From: Pseudarthrobacter equi
Lineage (GTDB): Bacteria > Actinomycetota > Actinomycetes > Actinomycetales > Micrococcaceae
DNA: 64,000 nucleotides
Assembly: GCF_900105535.1 (NCBI RefSeq)
Contig: NZ_LT629779.1
Location: 1-64,000, forward strand
Direction: 5' to 3'
The position numbers were made by a program, and so were the translations under genes. Below, piece after piece: positions 44,921 through 53,459 of the stretch (positions are counted from its first letter, which is position 1; every line of letters starts with the position of its first letter). The notes below the pieces were generated by a model. It saw nothing but the letters and a program-made list of their open reading frames with translations. It was not told the DNA's origin and did no database searches.

Positions 44921-47551
44921 CTACCGTCCGGACTGGTGCGCATCCAGGAGGCGGGCGCAGCGGATGAAGCCCAGGTGGGAATATGCCTGCGGATGGTTGC
45001 CCAGGTGGGTCTCGGTGCCGGGATCGTATTCCTCCGGCAACAGCCCGGTGGGCCCGAAGAGGTTCACCAACTGGTCGAACAAATCCCAGGCTTCATCGAT
45101 GCGGCCCACGGCGACATAGGCCTCGATCAGCCAGGTGGTGCAGATGTGGAAGCCGCCCTCCAGGCCCGGCAGGCCGTCGTCGTACCGGTACCGGAAGACT
45201 GTGGGCCCCACCCTCAGTTCCCGTTCCACGGCGGTGACCGTGTCCAGGAAGCGCTGGTCGGTGACATCCAGCAGGCCGGAAAGTCCTATGTGCAGGACGG
45301 CGGCATCGAGGTCCGGGCTGTCGTAGGCCACCGTGTAGGACTTGGCCGATTCGTCCCAGCCCTCCCGCAGCACCTCGTCCCGGATGGTGGCGGCCATGGG
45401 AGCCCAGGCGGGGTCCGGCTCCCTGCCGTGCCGGTCAGCTGTCCGCAGTGCCCTGTCCAGGGTCACCCAGCACATCACCTTGGAGTAGACGTGGTGGCGT
45501 GCCGGGCGCCGGGCTTCCCAGATGCCGTGGTCCGGTTCATGCCAGCGGGCCAGGACTGCCGAGGCCATCTGGACCAGCAGCTCCCAGTGCTCGTCGGCGA
45601 GTGCGCCCTCCTTCGAACTCAGGGTATGGATCAGTTCGGCAACGGGGCCAAAGACGTCCAGCTGGACCTGGTGGTCCGCCGCGTTTCCGATCCGGACCGG
45701 GCGGGAACCGGCGTAGCCCGGGAGGCTGTCCACCACGGCTTCCGTGGACAGCGGCGCACCGGTGACGGAGTACAGCGGATGCAGCCACTCCGGGCCCGGG
45801 GCATGCTCAAGGATCCGCCCCAGCCACCCAAGGAACCCGGCAGCCTCCGCGGTGGAGCCGAGGTCCGCCAGGGCATTGACAGTCATGGACCCGTCCCGCA
45901 GCCAGCAGTACCGGTAGTCCCAGTTCCTTGTTCCGCCGATGCCCTCGGGCAGGGACGTGGTGGGGGCGGCGAGGACTGCGCCAGTGGGTTCGTGGACCAA
46001 GGCCCGGAGCACCAGCGCCGAGCGCCGTACCAGCGAGGGTTTCACGGACGGAAGGGCAAGTCTCTGCACCCACTGGCGGGCGTGGAGGGCCACCTCCGCC
46101 CGGCGTTCCGTCTCACCCTGCGGGTCTGCAGGCCGGGGTTCAGTGTCGCCGCAGCGCAGGTTGAGCACCACCGGCCCGGACTGGAGGTTCACCGATGCCG
46201 TGGCCGTGCCGTGCCTGCCGTCCGAGGTGATGCTGAAGGTCACGCCCGGCGCGAAGAGAATGATCGGTTCCGACGTGCCCACCACATGCAGCTCGTCGCC
46301 GCGGGCCTCCATGACGAACGGGGCGTTCGCGTAGTCAGGCCGCGGTGCGAAGGTGATCCGGGCAGCCCCGGTGCCGGTCAGCACCCGGACCAGGCTGGTG
46401 ATGCCTTCCGGGGCCGGTTCGAGGTAGTCGGTGACCGTGACGTCCGCCCACCGGGTTTCGACGATCATGGTGCTGTCCACGTAGCGCTGGCCCAGCACCT
46501 GCGATGCCTTTGCCGGTTCCACGGAGAAGTGGCCGGCCGCGTCACCGCCAAGGATGTGGGCGAACACCGAGCCGGAGTCCGGCAGCGGGTGGCTCATCCA
46601 GCAGACCTTGGCATCCGGTGTCAGCAGTGCGGTGGAGGAGCCGTTGCCGATCAAGGTGTGCCGTTCGAGGCCCACGGCGTCCTCGCCGAACAGCCAGGCC
46701 CGGCGCAGTTCGAAGAGCAGGGCAAGGACCCGGGCAAAGGACTCGGGGTCGCGGACCCGGTGTGCCGCTGCGGTTTCGCCCCCGCCGACCCGCAGGCCCA
46801 GGTCCGGGCCGCGGAGCGTGGCGATGGCCAGTTCGTCGCTGTCGGCGTCGCCCGCGAACATGGCTGCACTGGCGCCGAGCCGGGACCGGAGGGTTTCCAG
46901 TGCCTCGCCCTTGGACGGCTCCACCACGGACAGGTCCAGCACCGAGCCGTCCACGATGAAGAACAGCCCGTGGGCGCGCGCTATCTCCCGGGCAGTTTCG
47001 GTCACCGAGGCGACGACCTCTGCCGGGGCCGGACGGGTGTGGACCGAAACAGCCACCGGTTTGCGCTCAATCCAAACGCCGCTCTGGAACCCTACGGCCT
47101 CGTTGAGCGCAGCGTTGACCTTTTGCAGGACCGATTCGGTGGCAAGCGTCTGGGTGTGCGCGAAGCCCATGTCCGACTCCGCGCCGTGCGACCCGATGAG
47201 GTGGACCTCCACGGGGAGCCGGGACACCGCCGCCAGGTCCCTCAGGGAACGGCCTGAAATGATGGCGGCGTGCGTGCTGGGCAGGGCGGCAAGTGCCCGC
47301 AAGGCGATGGCGGCGCTGCCCAGCGGGAGGATCTCGGTGGAAATGCCTTCCGCGTCGCACAAGGTGCCGCCGTAGTTGCAGGCCACCAGCAGGGCGGGAA
47401 CACGTGCCAGAACCTTCAGTTCGTCCAGCAGCGCCGGGGTCAGCCCGCTGTCCGCCGCATCCGCCTGGACAAACGACCGGAGCACGTCCAGCGGAAGGGA
47501 ACGGGTGAGCAGGGCGGAATCCGCCACGCTCTGGTTCAAAGGCGTGGGCAT
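44921..47551 (-). CDS. GH15 (trehalase/glucoamylase-like) hydrolase fused to a degenerate trehalose-phosphatase domain
   Basis: The 876-residue protein has two parts. Residues ~45-290 resemble trehalose-6-phosphate phosphatase (OtsB, HAD fold): IISGRSLRDL, GSHGAESD and MFAGDADSDELAIATLRG. The catalytic motif I, normally DxDGT, reads CNYGGTL (59-64), so both Asp are lost and phosphatase activity is unlikely. Residues ~300-870 are a GH15 domain with RNWDYRYCWLRDGSMTVNAL and LLPEEYDPGTETHLGNHPQA carrying the catalytic Glu residues; actinobacterial GH15 proteins of this kind are often trehalases. The N-terminal part may sense trehalose-6-phosphate. Confidence 0.85.
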   Translation of the reverse strand: MPTPLNQSVADSALLTRSLPLDVLRSFVQADAADSGLTPALLDELKVLARVPALLVACNYGGTLCDAEGISTEILPLGSAAIALRALAALPSTHAAIISGRSLRDLAAVSRLPVEVHLIGSHGAESDMGFAHTQTLATESVLQKVNAALNEAVGFQSGVWIERKPVAVSVHTRPAPAEVVASVTETAREIARAHGLFFIVDGSVLDLSVVEPSKGEALETLRSRLGASAAMFAGDADSDELAIATLRGPDLGLRVGGGETAAAHRVRDPESFARVLALLFELRRAWLFGEDAVGLERHTLIGNGSSTALLTPDAKVCWMSHPLPDSGSVFAHILGGDAAGHFSVEPAKASQVLGQRYVDSTMIVETRWADVTVTDYLEPAPEGITSLVRVLTGTGAARITFAPRPDYANAPFVMEARGDELHVVGTSEPIILFAPGVTFSITSDGRHGTATASVNLQSGPVVLNLRCGDTEPRPADPQGETERRAEVALHARQWVQRLALPSVKPSLVRRSALVLRALVHEPTGAVLAAPTTSLPEGIGGTRNWDYRYCWLRDGSMTVNALADLGSTAEAAGFLGWLGRILEHAPGPEWLHPLYSVTGAPLSTEAVVDSLPGYAGSRPVRIGNAADHQVQLDVFGPVAELIHTLSSKEGALADEHWELLVQMASAVLARWHEPDHGIWEARRPARHHVYSKVMCWVTLDRALRTADRHGREPDPAWAPMAATIRDEVLREGWDESAKSYTVAYDSPDLDAAVLHIGLSGLLDVTDQRFLDTVTAVERELRVGPTVFRYRYDDGLPGLEGGFHICTTWLIEAYVAVGRIDEAWDLFDQLVNLFGPTGLLPEEYDPGTETHLGNHPQAYSHLGFIRCARLLDAHQSGR

Positions 47552-47739
47552 CAGGGAACCCCTTCGAGGCAGAACCAGGCCGGGACTGCAGCCGCTGGGT
47601 CACCTGCGGACTACCGGTTGGCGCCCCTCCCGAAGATCCTGGCGGATTCCCGGGGGAGCATTACCCATCGTCATCCCCGGCGGTTTCCCCTGAATATCCC
47701 CTTCATTGCGTATGTGTAAAAGCCCGGGCAGGCGGAAGC

Positions 47740-48732
47740 TCAGACGCGCGCCAGCCCGGCCACCTCGGCCAGCAGTTCCACCGAGCGCAGGCGGGCGTCC
47801 GTGCCGGTGCTCTGGTGCGCCACGATGAGTTCGTCGGCGTCGGCATGCCTGCCGAACCCGTCAAGGTAGTCCAGGACGACGTCGGGCGTTCCCACTGCGG
47901 AGTAGGTCATCATCTGCGAGACGTGCTGGCCCTGCGGGGAGTCGAGGATCATGTCCGCCTCGTCATCGGTGAATTCCCGGGTCCCGCCGCCGAAGAACAG
48001 GGACACGCGCGCGCGTTTGGTGGCCTGCATCATCTCCTGCGCCTCGGACGCGGAATCGGCCGCGATCACGTTGACGCCGGCGATCACGTGCGGGGCGTCC
48101 AGCTGCGCCGAAGGCTTGAACTCGCGGCGGTAGACGGCCACCGCATCCTTGAGCGCGTTGGGTGCAAAGTGCGAGGCGAAGGCGTACGGCAGGCCCAGCT
48201 GGGCAGCGAGCCGCGCGCCGAACAAGGACGATCCCAGGATGTAGAGCGGGACGTTGGTGCCCTTGCCGGGGGTTGCCTCCACGCCCTGGATCCGTGTGGG
48301 TCCGGTGAGGTAGCCCTGCAGTTCCAGGACGTCCTGCGGGAAGCTGTCGGCGGACATCGGGTCGCGCCGGAGGGCCCGCATGGTGTTCTGGTCGCTGCCG
48401 GGGGCACGGCCCAGGCCCAGGTCGATCCGGCCCGGGTGCAGGGTCTCCAGGGTGCCGAACTGCTCGGCGATGGTCAGCGGCGAGTGGTTGGGCAGCATGA
48501 CCCCGCCGGCGCCGAGCCGGATTCTTTCAGTGTTCGCGGCCACGTGTGCGATCAGCACACTGGTAGCGGACGACGCGATGGACGACATGTTGTGGTGCTC
48601 GGCGTACCAGACCCGCCGGTACCCCAGTTTCTCGGCGCTCTGCGCCATGGCCACGCTGCCCGCGAAGCTTTCCGCCGCCGTCTGGCCTTTGCCGATGGTT
48701 GCCAGGTCAAGGATGGAAAGCGGGAGGGTCAC
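47740..48732 (-). CDS. LLM-class flavin-dependent oxidoreductase (luciferase-like)
   Basis: The 330-residue protein starts at the GTG at 48732 ([20 protein letters not shown]). The features [40 protein letters not shown] and [20 protein letters not shown] define the bacterial-luciferase-like TIM barrel that binds FMN or F420. It is a single-gene unit divergent from the aldo/keto reductase. The substrate is unknown; members often oxidise small amines, ketones or xenobiotics. Confidence 0.9.
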   Translation of the reverse strand: MTLPLSILDLATIGKGQTAAESFAGSVAMAQSAEKLGYRRVWYAEHHNMSSIASSATSVLIAHVAANTERIRLGAGGVMLPNHSPLTIAEQFGTLETLHPGRIDLGLGRAPGSDQNTMRALRRDPMSADSFPQDVLELQGYLTGPTRIQGVEATPGKGTNVPLYILGSSLFGARLAAQLGLPYAFASHFAPNALKDAVAVYRREFKPSAQLDAPHVIAGVNVIAADSASEAQEMMQATKRARVSLFFGGGTREFTDDEADMILDSPQGQHVSQMMTYSAVGTPDVVLDYLDGFGRHADADELIVAHQSTGTDARLRSVELLAEVAGLARV

Positions 48733-48889
48733 GTCGGGTGCCGGCCTTTCGGAGCGTTGCGTACGGAATATCGTTGCGTCATGGCGCCCGCCGGAATCGC
48801 GGCAGGCACAGAGGGTATAACCACCGCGGCGGCCGGCTTATTTCTGTGATCTGCGGAATACCCAGCACACTGATGATGTTGCCGCCCCT

Positions 48890-49798
48890 ATGAGCCCAGA
48901 CACGAACAGCCCAGACACGAACAGCGCAGACACGAAGAGCACAGGGACAACGAACCAGTCCGCCACCATCGACCTCAAGGACCTCGGAACCGTGCAGCGG
49001 CTCGGCTTCGGTGCGATGCGCATCGTGGGCGACGGCGTCTGGGGCGAGCCCGCGGACCGGGCGGCCGCCGTGGCCGTGGTGCGCCGCGCCGTCGAACTCG
49101 GCGTCGATTTCATTGACACCGCGGATTCCTATGGCCCGAACATCAGCGAGGAAATCATCGCCGAAGCCCTGCACCCCTACAAGGACGGCCTGAGAATCGC
49201 CACGAAGGTGGGATTTACCCGCACCGGGCCCAACAAGTGGGTTCCCGTGGGCCGGCCCGAATACCTGCGCCAGCAGGCGGAACTGAGCCTCCGCAAGCTG
49301 AAGGTGGACACCATCGACCTGCTGCAGCTGCACCGTATCGATCCCAAGGTGGACGCCGAGGAACAGTTCGGTGTGCTGCGTGAACTCCAGGACGAGGGCA
49401 AGGTCCGGGCGCTGGGGCTGTCGCAGGTCAGCGTGGCCGAACTCGAAGCCGCCGGAAAGCACTTCACTGTTTCCACCGTCCAGAACCGCTACAACCTGAC
49501 GGACCGCAGCTCCGAGGACGTGCTGCGCTACTCCGAGGAGAAGGGCATCGGTTTCATCCCGTGGGCCCCGATTTCCGCGGGCGAGCTGGCACAGCCTGGC
49601 GGTCCGCTGGACGAGGCCGCCTCGCGTCTGGATGCCACCACCTCGCAGGTGGCCCTGGCGTGGCTCCTCCGCCGTTCCCCCGTCATGATGCCCATCCCCG
49701 GCACGGGATCCCTCAGCCACCTGGAGGAGAACATCGCAGCGGCGGGCATCACGCTCGACGACGACACGTACGCTGGGCTGGAGGCTGCCGGCAATTAG
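48890..49798 (+). CDS. Aldo/keto reductase with repetitive N-terminus
   Basis: The 302-residue (alpha/beta)8 NADPH-dependent reductase carries the catalytic set Asp/Tyr ([11 protein letters not shown]), Lys (ATKVGF) and His (LLQLHRIDP), and a C-terminal cofactor-binding part ([16 protein letters not shown]). The first ~25 residues are a low-complexity repeat, [DTNS/DTKS]-P/A-like, encoded by near-identical 15-bp tandem units at 48897-48945; a later in-frame start would remove it. The substrate is unknown. It is followed 50 bp later by a DJ-1-like gene, so co-transcription is likely. Confidence 0.9.
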   Translation: MSPDTNSPDTNSADTKSTGTTNQSATIDLKDLGTVQRLGFGAMRIVGDGVWGEPADRAAAVAVVRRAVELGVDFIDTADSYGPNISEEIIAEALHPYKDGLRIATKVGFTRTGPNKWVPVGRPEYLRQQAELSLRKLKVDTIDLLQLHRIDPKVDAEEQFGVLRELQDEGKVRALGLSQVSVAELEAAGKHFTVSTVQNRYNLTDRSSEDVLRYSEEKGIGFIPWAPISAGELAQPGGPLDEAASRLDATTSQVALAWLLRRSPVMMPIPGTGSLSHLEENIAAAGITLDDDTYAGLEAAGN

Positions 49799-49847
49799 CG
49801 GCGGCTTTCCACGCAGTGCCCAGCAACACAACAGGCAGGAGAACAGC

Positions 49848-50546
49848 ATGGCTAACGTTTTGATGGTTGTTTCAGCAGCCGATTCCCTCACCATGAAGGA
49901 CGGCAGCGAACACCCCACCGGCTTCTGGGCTGAAGAACTGGTGGTCTCGCACCAGACCCTGGTGGACGCCGGACACACTGTCCACATCGCCACACCGGGC
50001 GGCGCGAAGCCCACCGTGGACCAGGTCAGCCTGGCCGCAGATTCCGCCGGCGGTGAGGAACGCGCCGAGGGCTTCCGGGACTACCTGGCCAAGATCGGCA
50101 CCGAACTGTCGCAGCCCCTGGTGCTCGCCGACGTCGACATCGCTTCCTACGACGCCGTGGTGATGCCCGGCGGGCACGGCCCGATGGCCGACCTCTACAA
50201 GGACGCCGATCTGGGCCGCCTGCTGGTGGCCGCGGACAAGGACGGCAAGGTCATCGCGCCGTTCTGCCACGGCCCAGCGGGCCTGCTCAGCGCAACGGAC
50301 GACGCCGGGACGTTCATTTTCGCGGGACGGCGCCTGACGGTCTTCAGCAACGAAGAGGAACTGAACGGCGGCACCGGCGAGAACACGCCCTGGCTTGTGG
50401 AGGACGCGCTGAAGGAGAAGGGCGCGATCGTCAACAACGCCGCTGCCTGGTCTTCCCACGTGGTCCGCGACGGGAACCTGATCACCGGCCAGAACCCGCA
50501 GTCCAGCGAGGACGTGGCCAAGGAAGTCATCAAGGCCCTGGGCTGA
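49848..50546 (+). CDS. DJ-1/PfpI-family protein (Hsp31-like)
   Basis: The 232-residue protein has the type 1 glutamine-amidotransferase fold with the nucleophile Cys in VIAPFCHGPAGLLSA and the preceding YDAVVMPGGHGPMADLYKDA. Members act as glyoxalase III/deglycases or chaperones (Hsp31). The ATG at 49848 follows AGGAG by 7 bp. Its place behind an aldo/keto reductase suggests a joint role against reactive aldehydes. A strong hairpin follows 45 bp after the stop. Confidence 0.9.
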   Translation: MANVLMVVSAADSLTMKDGSEHPTGFWAEELVVSHQTLVDAGHTVHIATPGGAKPTVDQVSLAADSAGGEERAEGFRDYLAKIGTELSQPLVLADVDIASYDAVVMPGGHGPMADLYKDADLGRLLVAADKDGKVIAPFCHGPAGLLSATDDAGTFIFAGRRLTVFSNEEELNGGTGENTPWLVEDALKEKGAIVNNAAAWSSHVVRDGNLITGQNPQSSEDVAKEVIKALG

Positions 50547-50591
50547 CAGGCTTAGCGCTTTCCGGCCGGATGGCCTGAAGCCCACGCATTG

Positions 50592-50629
50592 ACGGAGGGG
50601 ACCAGCTCTTGGGAGCTGGTCCCCTCCGT
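50592..50629 (+). terminator. Hairpin terminator after the DJ-1-like gene
   Basis: ACGGAGGGGACCAGCTC pairs perfectly over 17 bp with GAGCTGGTCCCCTCCGT around a TTGG loop. There is no U-run, which is common for actinobacterial terminators. Confidence 0.8.
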
Positions 50630-50790
50630 CGGTGTACGCGGATTGTGACCGCGGCGGTCCCCGCATTAACTGCGGTTACTCCCCGTATCGCCCGGTTTCG
50701 GGGCCTTTGATTCTGCCGGTGGCACTCCCGGATAGTTGCTGCAACGCGCATCATCCGTCGCATCAACTTCGTACCTCCAAGGAGGAAACC

Positions 50791-51771
50791 ATGGCCATCC
50801 CCACGCCGAAACCGGCCCTTATCGCGGCCCTGGCAGTGTCCCTGCTGGGCCTGGCCGCATGCGCCGATCCGGGCGCGACGGCGGCGACAGGACCGACGTC
50901 GGAGACGACCGCCACCGCAGCCGGCAAGACCTTCAACCTGTCCCCCGAGCAGGACCGCTTCAAGGTGGACGTGGACCAGGCAGCGGCCGTGCAGGTTCCC
51001 GACGCCATCAAGGCCGATGGCAAGCTGACAGTGGTGACCACCGGCGGCACGGCCCCGCTGAGCACGTTCGCCTCCGACAACAAGACCCTGATTGGCAGCG
51101 AGGTGGACATCGCCTACGCCGTGGGCGAGACGCTCGGCCTGCAGGTTGAGGTCCTCCCCGTCGCGTGGGCCGACTGGCCGTTGGGCATCGAGTCGGCCAA
51201 ATACGAAGCCGTCCTTTCCAACGTGACCGTCACCGAGGCGCGCAAGGAGAAGTTCGACTTCGCCACGTACCGCAACGACCTGCTCGGTTTCTACGCCAAG
51301 AGCGACTCGGACATCACCGAGGTGAAGGAAGCCAAGGACGTGGCGGGCAAGCGGGTCATCGTGGGCTCCGGCACCAACCAGGAAGCAATCCTGGTGCGCT
51401 GGGACGAGGAGAACAAGAAGAACGGCCTCAAGCCGGTGGAGTTCCAGTATTACGACGACGACTCCGCCTCCGGACTGGCCCTCCAGTCGGGCCGGGCGGA
51501 CCTGACCTTCGGGCCCAACGCCGGGGCTGCCTACAAGGCGGCGAAGGACGGGAAGACCAAGCAGGTGGGCACCCTGGAGGGCGGCTGGCCGCTGAAGGCC
51601 GAGATCGCGTTCACCACCAAGAAGGGCAACGGCCTGGCCGTCGCAGCCCAGGCCGCCCTGAACCACCTGATTGACGACGGCACCTACGCCAAGATCCTGG
51701 ACCGCTGGGGCCTGTCCTCCGAGGCAATCCCGAAGTCCGAACTGAACCCGGCGGGCCTGCCCAAGAAGTAG
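50791..51771 (+). CDS. Amino-acid ABC transporter substrate-binding lipoprotein (orphan)
   Basis: The start ATG 50791 follows AGGAGG. The 326-residue protein has a lipoprotein signal (LLGLAAC, lipidated Cys at ~27), a Thr/Ala-rich spacer, and a type II periplasmic-binding fold of the SBP_bac_3 family (GSEVDIAYAVGETLGLQVEV, SNVTVTEARKEKFDFATYRN, ALQSGRADLTFGPNAGAAYK), which usually binds polar amino acids or related compounds. No permease or ATPase gene lies near it, so it must share a transporter encoded elsewhere. Confidence 0.9.
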   Translation: MAIPTPKPALIAALAVSLLGLAACADPGATAATGPTSETTATAAGKTFNLSPEQDRFKVDVDQAAAVQVPDAIKADGKLTVVTTGGTAPLSTFASDNKTLIGSEVDIAYAVGETLGLQVEVLPVAWADWPLGIESAKYEAVLSNVTVTEARKEKFDFATYRNDLLGFYAKSDSDITEVKEAKDVAGKRVIVGSGTNQEAILVRWDEENKKNGLKPVEFQYYDDDSASGLALQSGRADLTFGPNAGAAYKAAKDGKTKQVGTLEGGWPLKAEIAFTTKKGNGLAVAAQAALNHLIDDGTYAKILDRWGLSSEAIPKSELNPAGLPKK

Positions 51772-51850
51772 GCGGCCAGCGGCGGCGCCGTCCCTAGTCT
51801 TAGGACTATGGGGCCGCGAGGCCGATTGCGTGGTGGCACTAGGAGTTCCG

Positions 51851-52447
51851 GTGGAAGTACTTCTCCCTGAGTATCTGACCTTCGATTACCGCTGCCAGTT
51901 CCGTGGCAGGCCCGGCGTGCACCACGATCCGGACGACTATCCCCTCGTGTGGAACGTCAGCGTCAACGGCCGCACCTGGGACGGCGCGGACGACGGCGGC
52001 GACGGCAAGGAAGTCCGCGTCGGCGAAGCGGAACTGTATGTTGTTCCGGACGCCGGGATCATCGATCTGTTCCTGACCCTGGATGCCGTGAACCCGGACG
52101 TCGCCGCGGTGGGTGAAATGCTGACGATCAACCGCCCGGACCTGGTCAAGGAGCTGGCCCTGGGCGGGGATCTGCTGATCCTTTCCAAGCTGCACGTGGC
52201 TAAGGAATTCCGCACGAACAAGCTCGGCCACGAGATCCTGAAAGCCGTCCTGAGCAGCGTGGGCCGGTCAGCGTCCAAGGTCATCCTCGAAGCAGTCCCG
52301 GCGCCCACGGACAACGCCCCCGCCGAAGGAACGGACGGGTACGAGGCCGCGAAGGCATCGTTGCGCCGGTACTGGGAAAGCTTCGGCTTCCAGGCCGCCC
52401 ACGGTGACTACCTGGTGTTCGATGACATGAACGGCGTCGTCGACTGA
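51851..52447 (+). CDS. GNAT-like hypothetical protein
   Basis: GTG 51851 (MEVLLPEYLTFDYRCQFRGR if read as Met) is preferred over GTG 51830, because AGGAG ends 5 bp before it. The C-terminal half, LHVAKEFRTNKLGHEILKAV ... KVILEAVPAP ... LRRYWESFGFQAAHGDYLVF, follows the strand-helix order and the late YWESFGF motif of GNAT acetyltransferases, though the acetyl-CoA loop is not canonical. The N-terminal ~100 residues are acidic and unassigned. It sits alone between the binding protein and the TetR gene. Confidence 0.6.
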   Translation: MEVLLPEYLTFDYRCQFRGRPGVHHDPDDYPLVWNVSVNGRTWDGADDGGDGKEVRVGEAELYVVPDAGIIDLFLTLDAVNPDVAAVGEMLTINRPDLVKELALGGDLLILSKLHVAKEFRTNKLGHEILKAVLSSVGRSASKVILEAVPAPTDNAPAEGTDGYEAAKASLRRYWESFGFQAAHGDYLVFDDMNGVVD

Positions 52448-52522
52448 CCACTCAGCCGCAACATCACTGCTGCGGAACGGGGGAAAGTGCACTGCCGGCG
52501 AGTTTGGCAATAGTCTGGCCAG

Positions 52523-53122
52523 ATGGGGACTAATACCGTGAACTCCGGCGAGCAGCTCGACAGGCAGTCCCGCATCCTCGAAGCGGCCCTGGACCTGCTC
52601 TCCCGGCACGGGATCTCCGGCGTGAGCATGCGCTCCGTGGCCCGGGAGGCCGGCGTCGCCCTGGGCCTGGTGAACTATTACTACGACGACAAGACGAGCC
52701 TGATCCGGGCAGCCCTCCACCGTGTCGACGAGCACGACCTCCTGCTGGTCACACCGGATCCGGACTCGACTCCCGACGAACAGCTGCGCACGGCCCTGCG
52801 CCGGGTGGCGGGCGCGGATCTGCTGACCACCAAATACCTGTCGCTGCGTCTCCACCTCTGGGCCCTCGCCCAGGCCGATGAGGGCTACGCCGAAATCAAC
52901 GCCGCCGCCTTTGACCGGTACATCGACGGCCTCGCCGCACTCGTGGCCAATGCCCGGCCCGGGCTCACCTGGGCGGAGTGCCGGGAACGCGCATCAGATG
53001 TGGTGGTCATCCAGAACGGCATGTGGCTGACCTCCCTCCTGGGCGTGGACAAGGCCTCCATCCAGCGCAGCATCCAGCGCACCGAGGACATTGCCTTCGC
53101 CCCTGCACCGGACGCCGTTTAG
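52523..53122 (+). CDS. TetR-family regulator, BetI-like
   Basis: The 199-residue protein has an N-terminal TetR HTH (ILEAALDLLSRHGISGVSMR, SVAREAGVALGLVNYYYDDK) and a BetI-type helical ligand domain (RLHLWALAQADEGYAEINAA). It lies upstream of betB-betA and a perfect double operator at 53159-53197. BetI-like repressors release DNA when choline or betaine aldehyde builds up. It reads in the same direction as the bet genes but is separated by the operator and 337 bp, so the operator may mainly act on betB. Confidence 0.9.
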   Translation: MGTNTVNSGEQLDRQSRILEAALDLLSRHGISGVSMRSVAREAGVALGLVNYYYDDKTSLIRAALHRVDEHDLLLVTPDPDSTPDEQLRTALRRVAGADLLTTKYLSLRLHLWALAQADEGYAEINAAAFDRYIDGLAALVANARPGLTWAECRERASDVVVIQNGMWLTSLLGVDKASIQRSIQRTEDIAFAPAPDAV

Positions 53123-53158
53123 GCAGAAGCGCCACAAACCCTGACCCTCGAGTCACAT

Positions 53159-53197
53159 TTGAACGAGTGTTCAACCTGCTATTGAACACTCGTTCAA
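53159..53197. promoter_or_regulatory. Double TetR/BetI operator
   Basis: TTGAACGAGTGTTCAA (53159-53174) and its exact inverse TTGAACACTCGTTCAA (53182-53197) are separated by 7 bp. Each arm is itself a TTGAAC-N4-GTTCAA palindrome, so two repressor dimers could bind. The right arm contains a TTGAAC that could be a -35 box with TTACTG (53204-53209) as a weak -10. Confidence 0.85.
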
Positions 53198-53216
53198 CAT
53201 GCATTACTGTCCTTCT

Positions 53217-53291
53217 ATGACGTACGCCACACCCGCCCGGGTTTTCGCTGACAGGGGCCGGCACTTCACCCTCCGCTCCGCGCCGCACTAA
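53217..53291 (+). CDS. Possible 24-residue leader peptide upstream of betB
   Basis: The ATG at 53217 opens MTYATPARVFADRGRHFTLR and four more residues to a TAA. If the weak promoter overlapping the operator is used, transcription would start at or beside this ATG, giving a leaderless small coding sequence, which is common in actinobacteria. There is no Shine-Dalgarno site. It may be chance. Confidence 0.3.
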   Translation: MTYATPARVFADRGRHFTLRSAPH

Positions 53292-53459
53292 GCCCCGCCG
53301 GCCCGAAGCCCGGCGCGATGTTCGCACCACGGACACCGCGCACCGCAAAAGTCACCTCCGCAGCACAGCCGCCGCACCACCCGGCGCTGCTCTGCCGCGC
53401 CCGCAGCGCGGCCGTTGCACCAGCCGGCGCGGCCCGTGACCTACCACTTAGGGAGACAC

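Noticed and set aside
44936..47257. 773-residue open frame antisense to the GH15 gene
   Set aside because: Shadow frame of a real gene; no family motifs and strong codon-position bias favours the minus strand.
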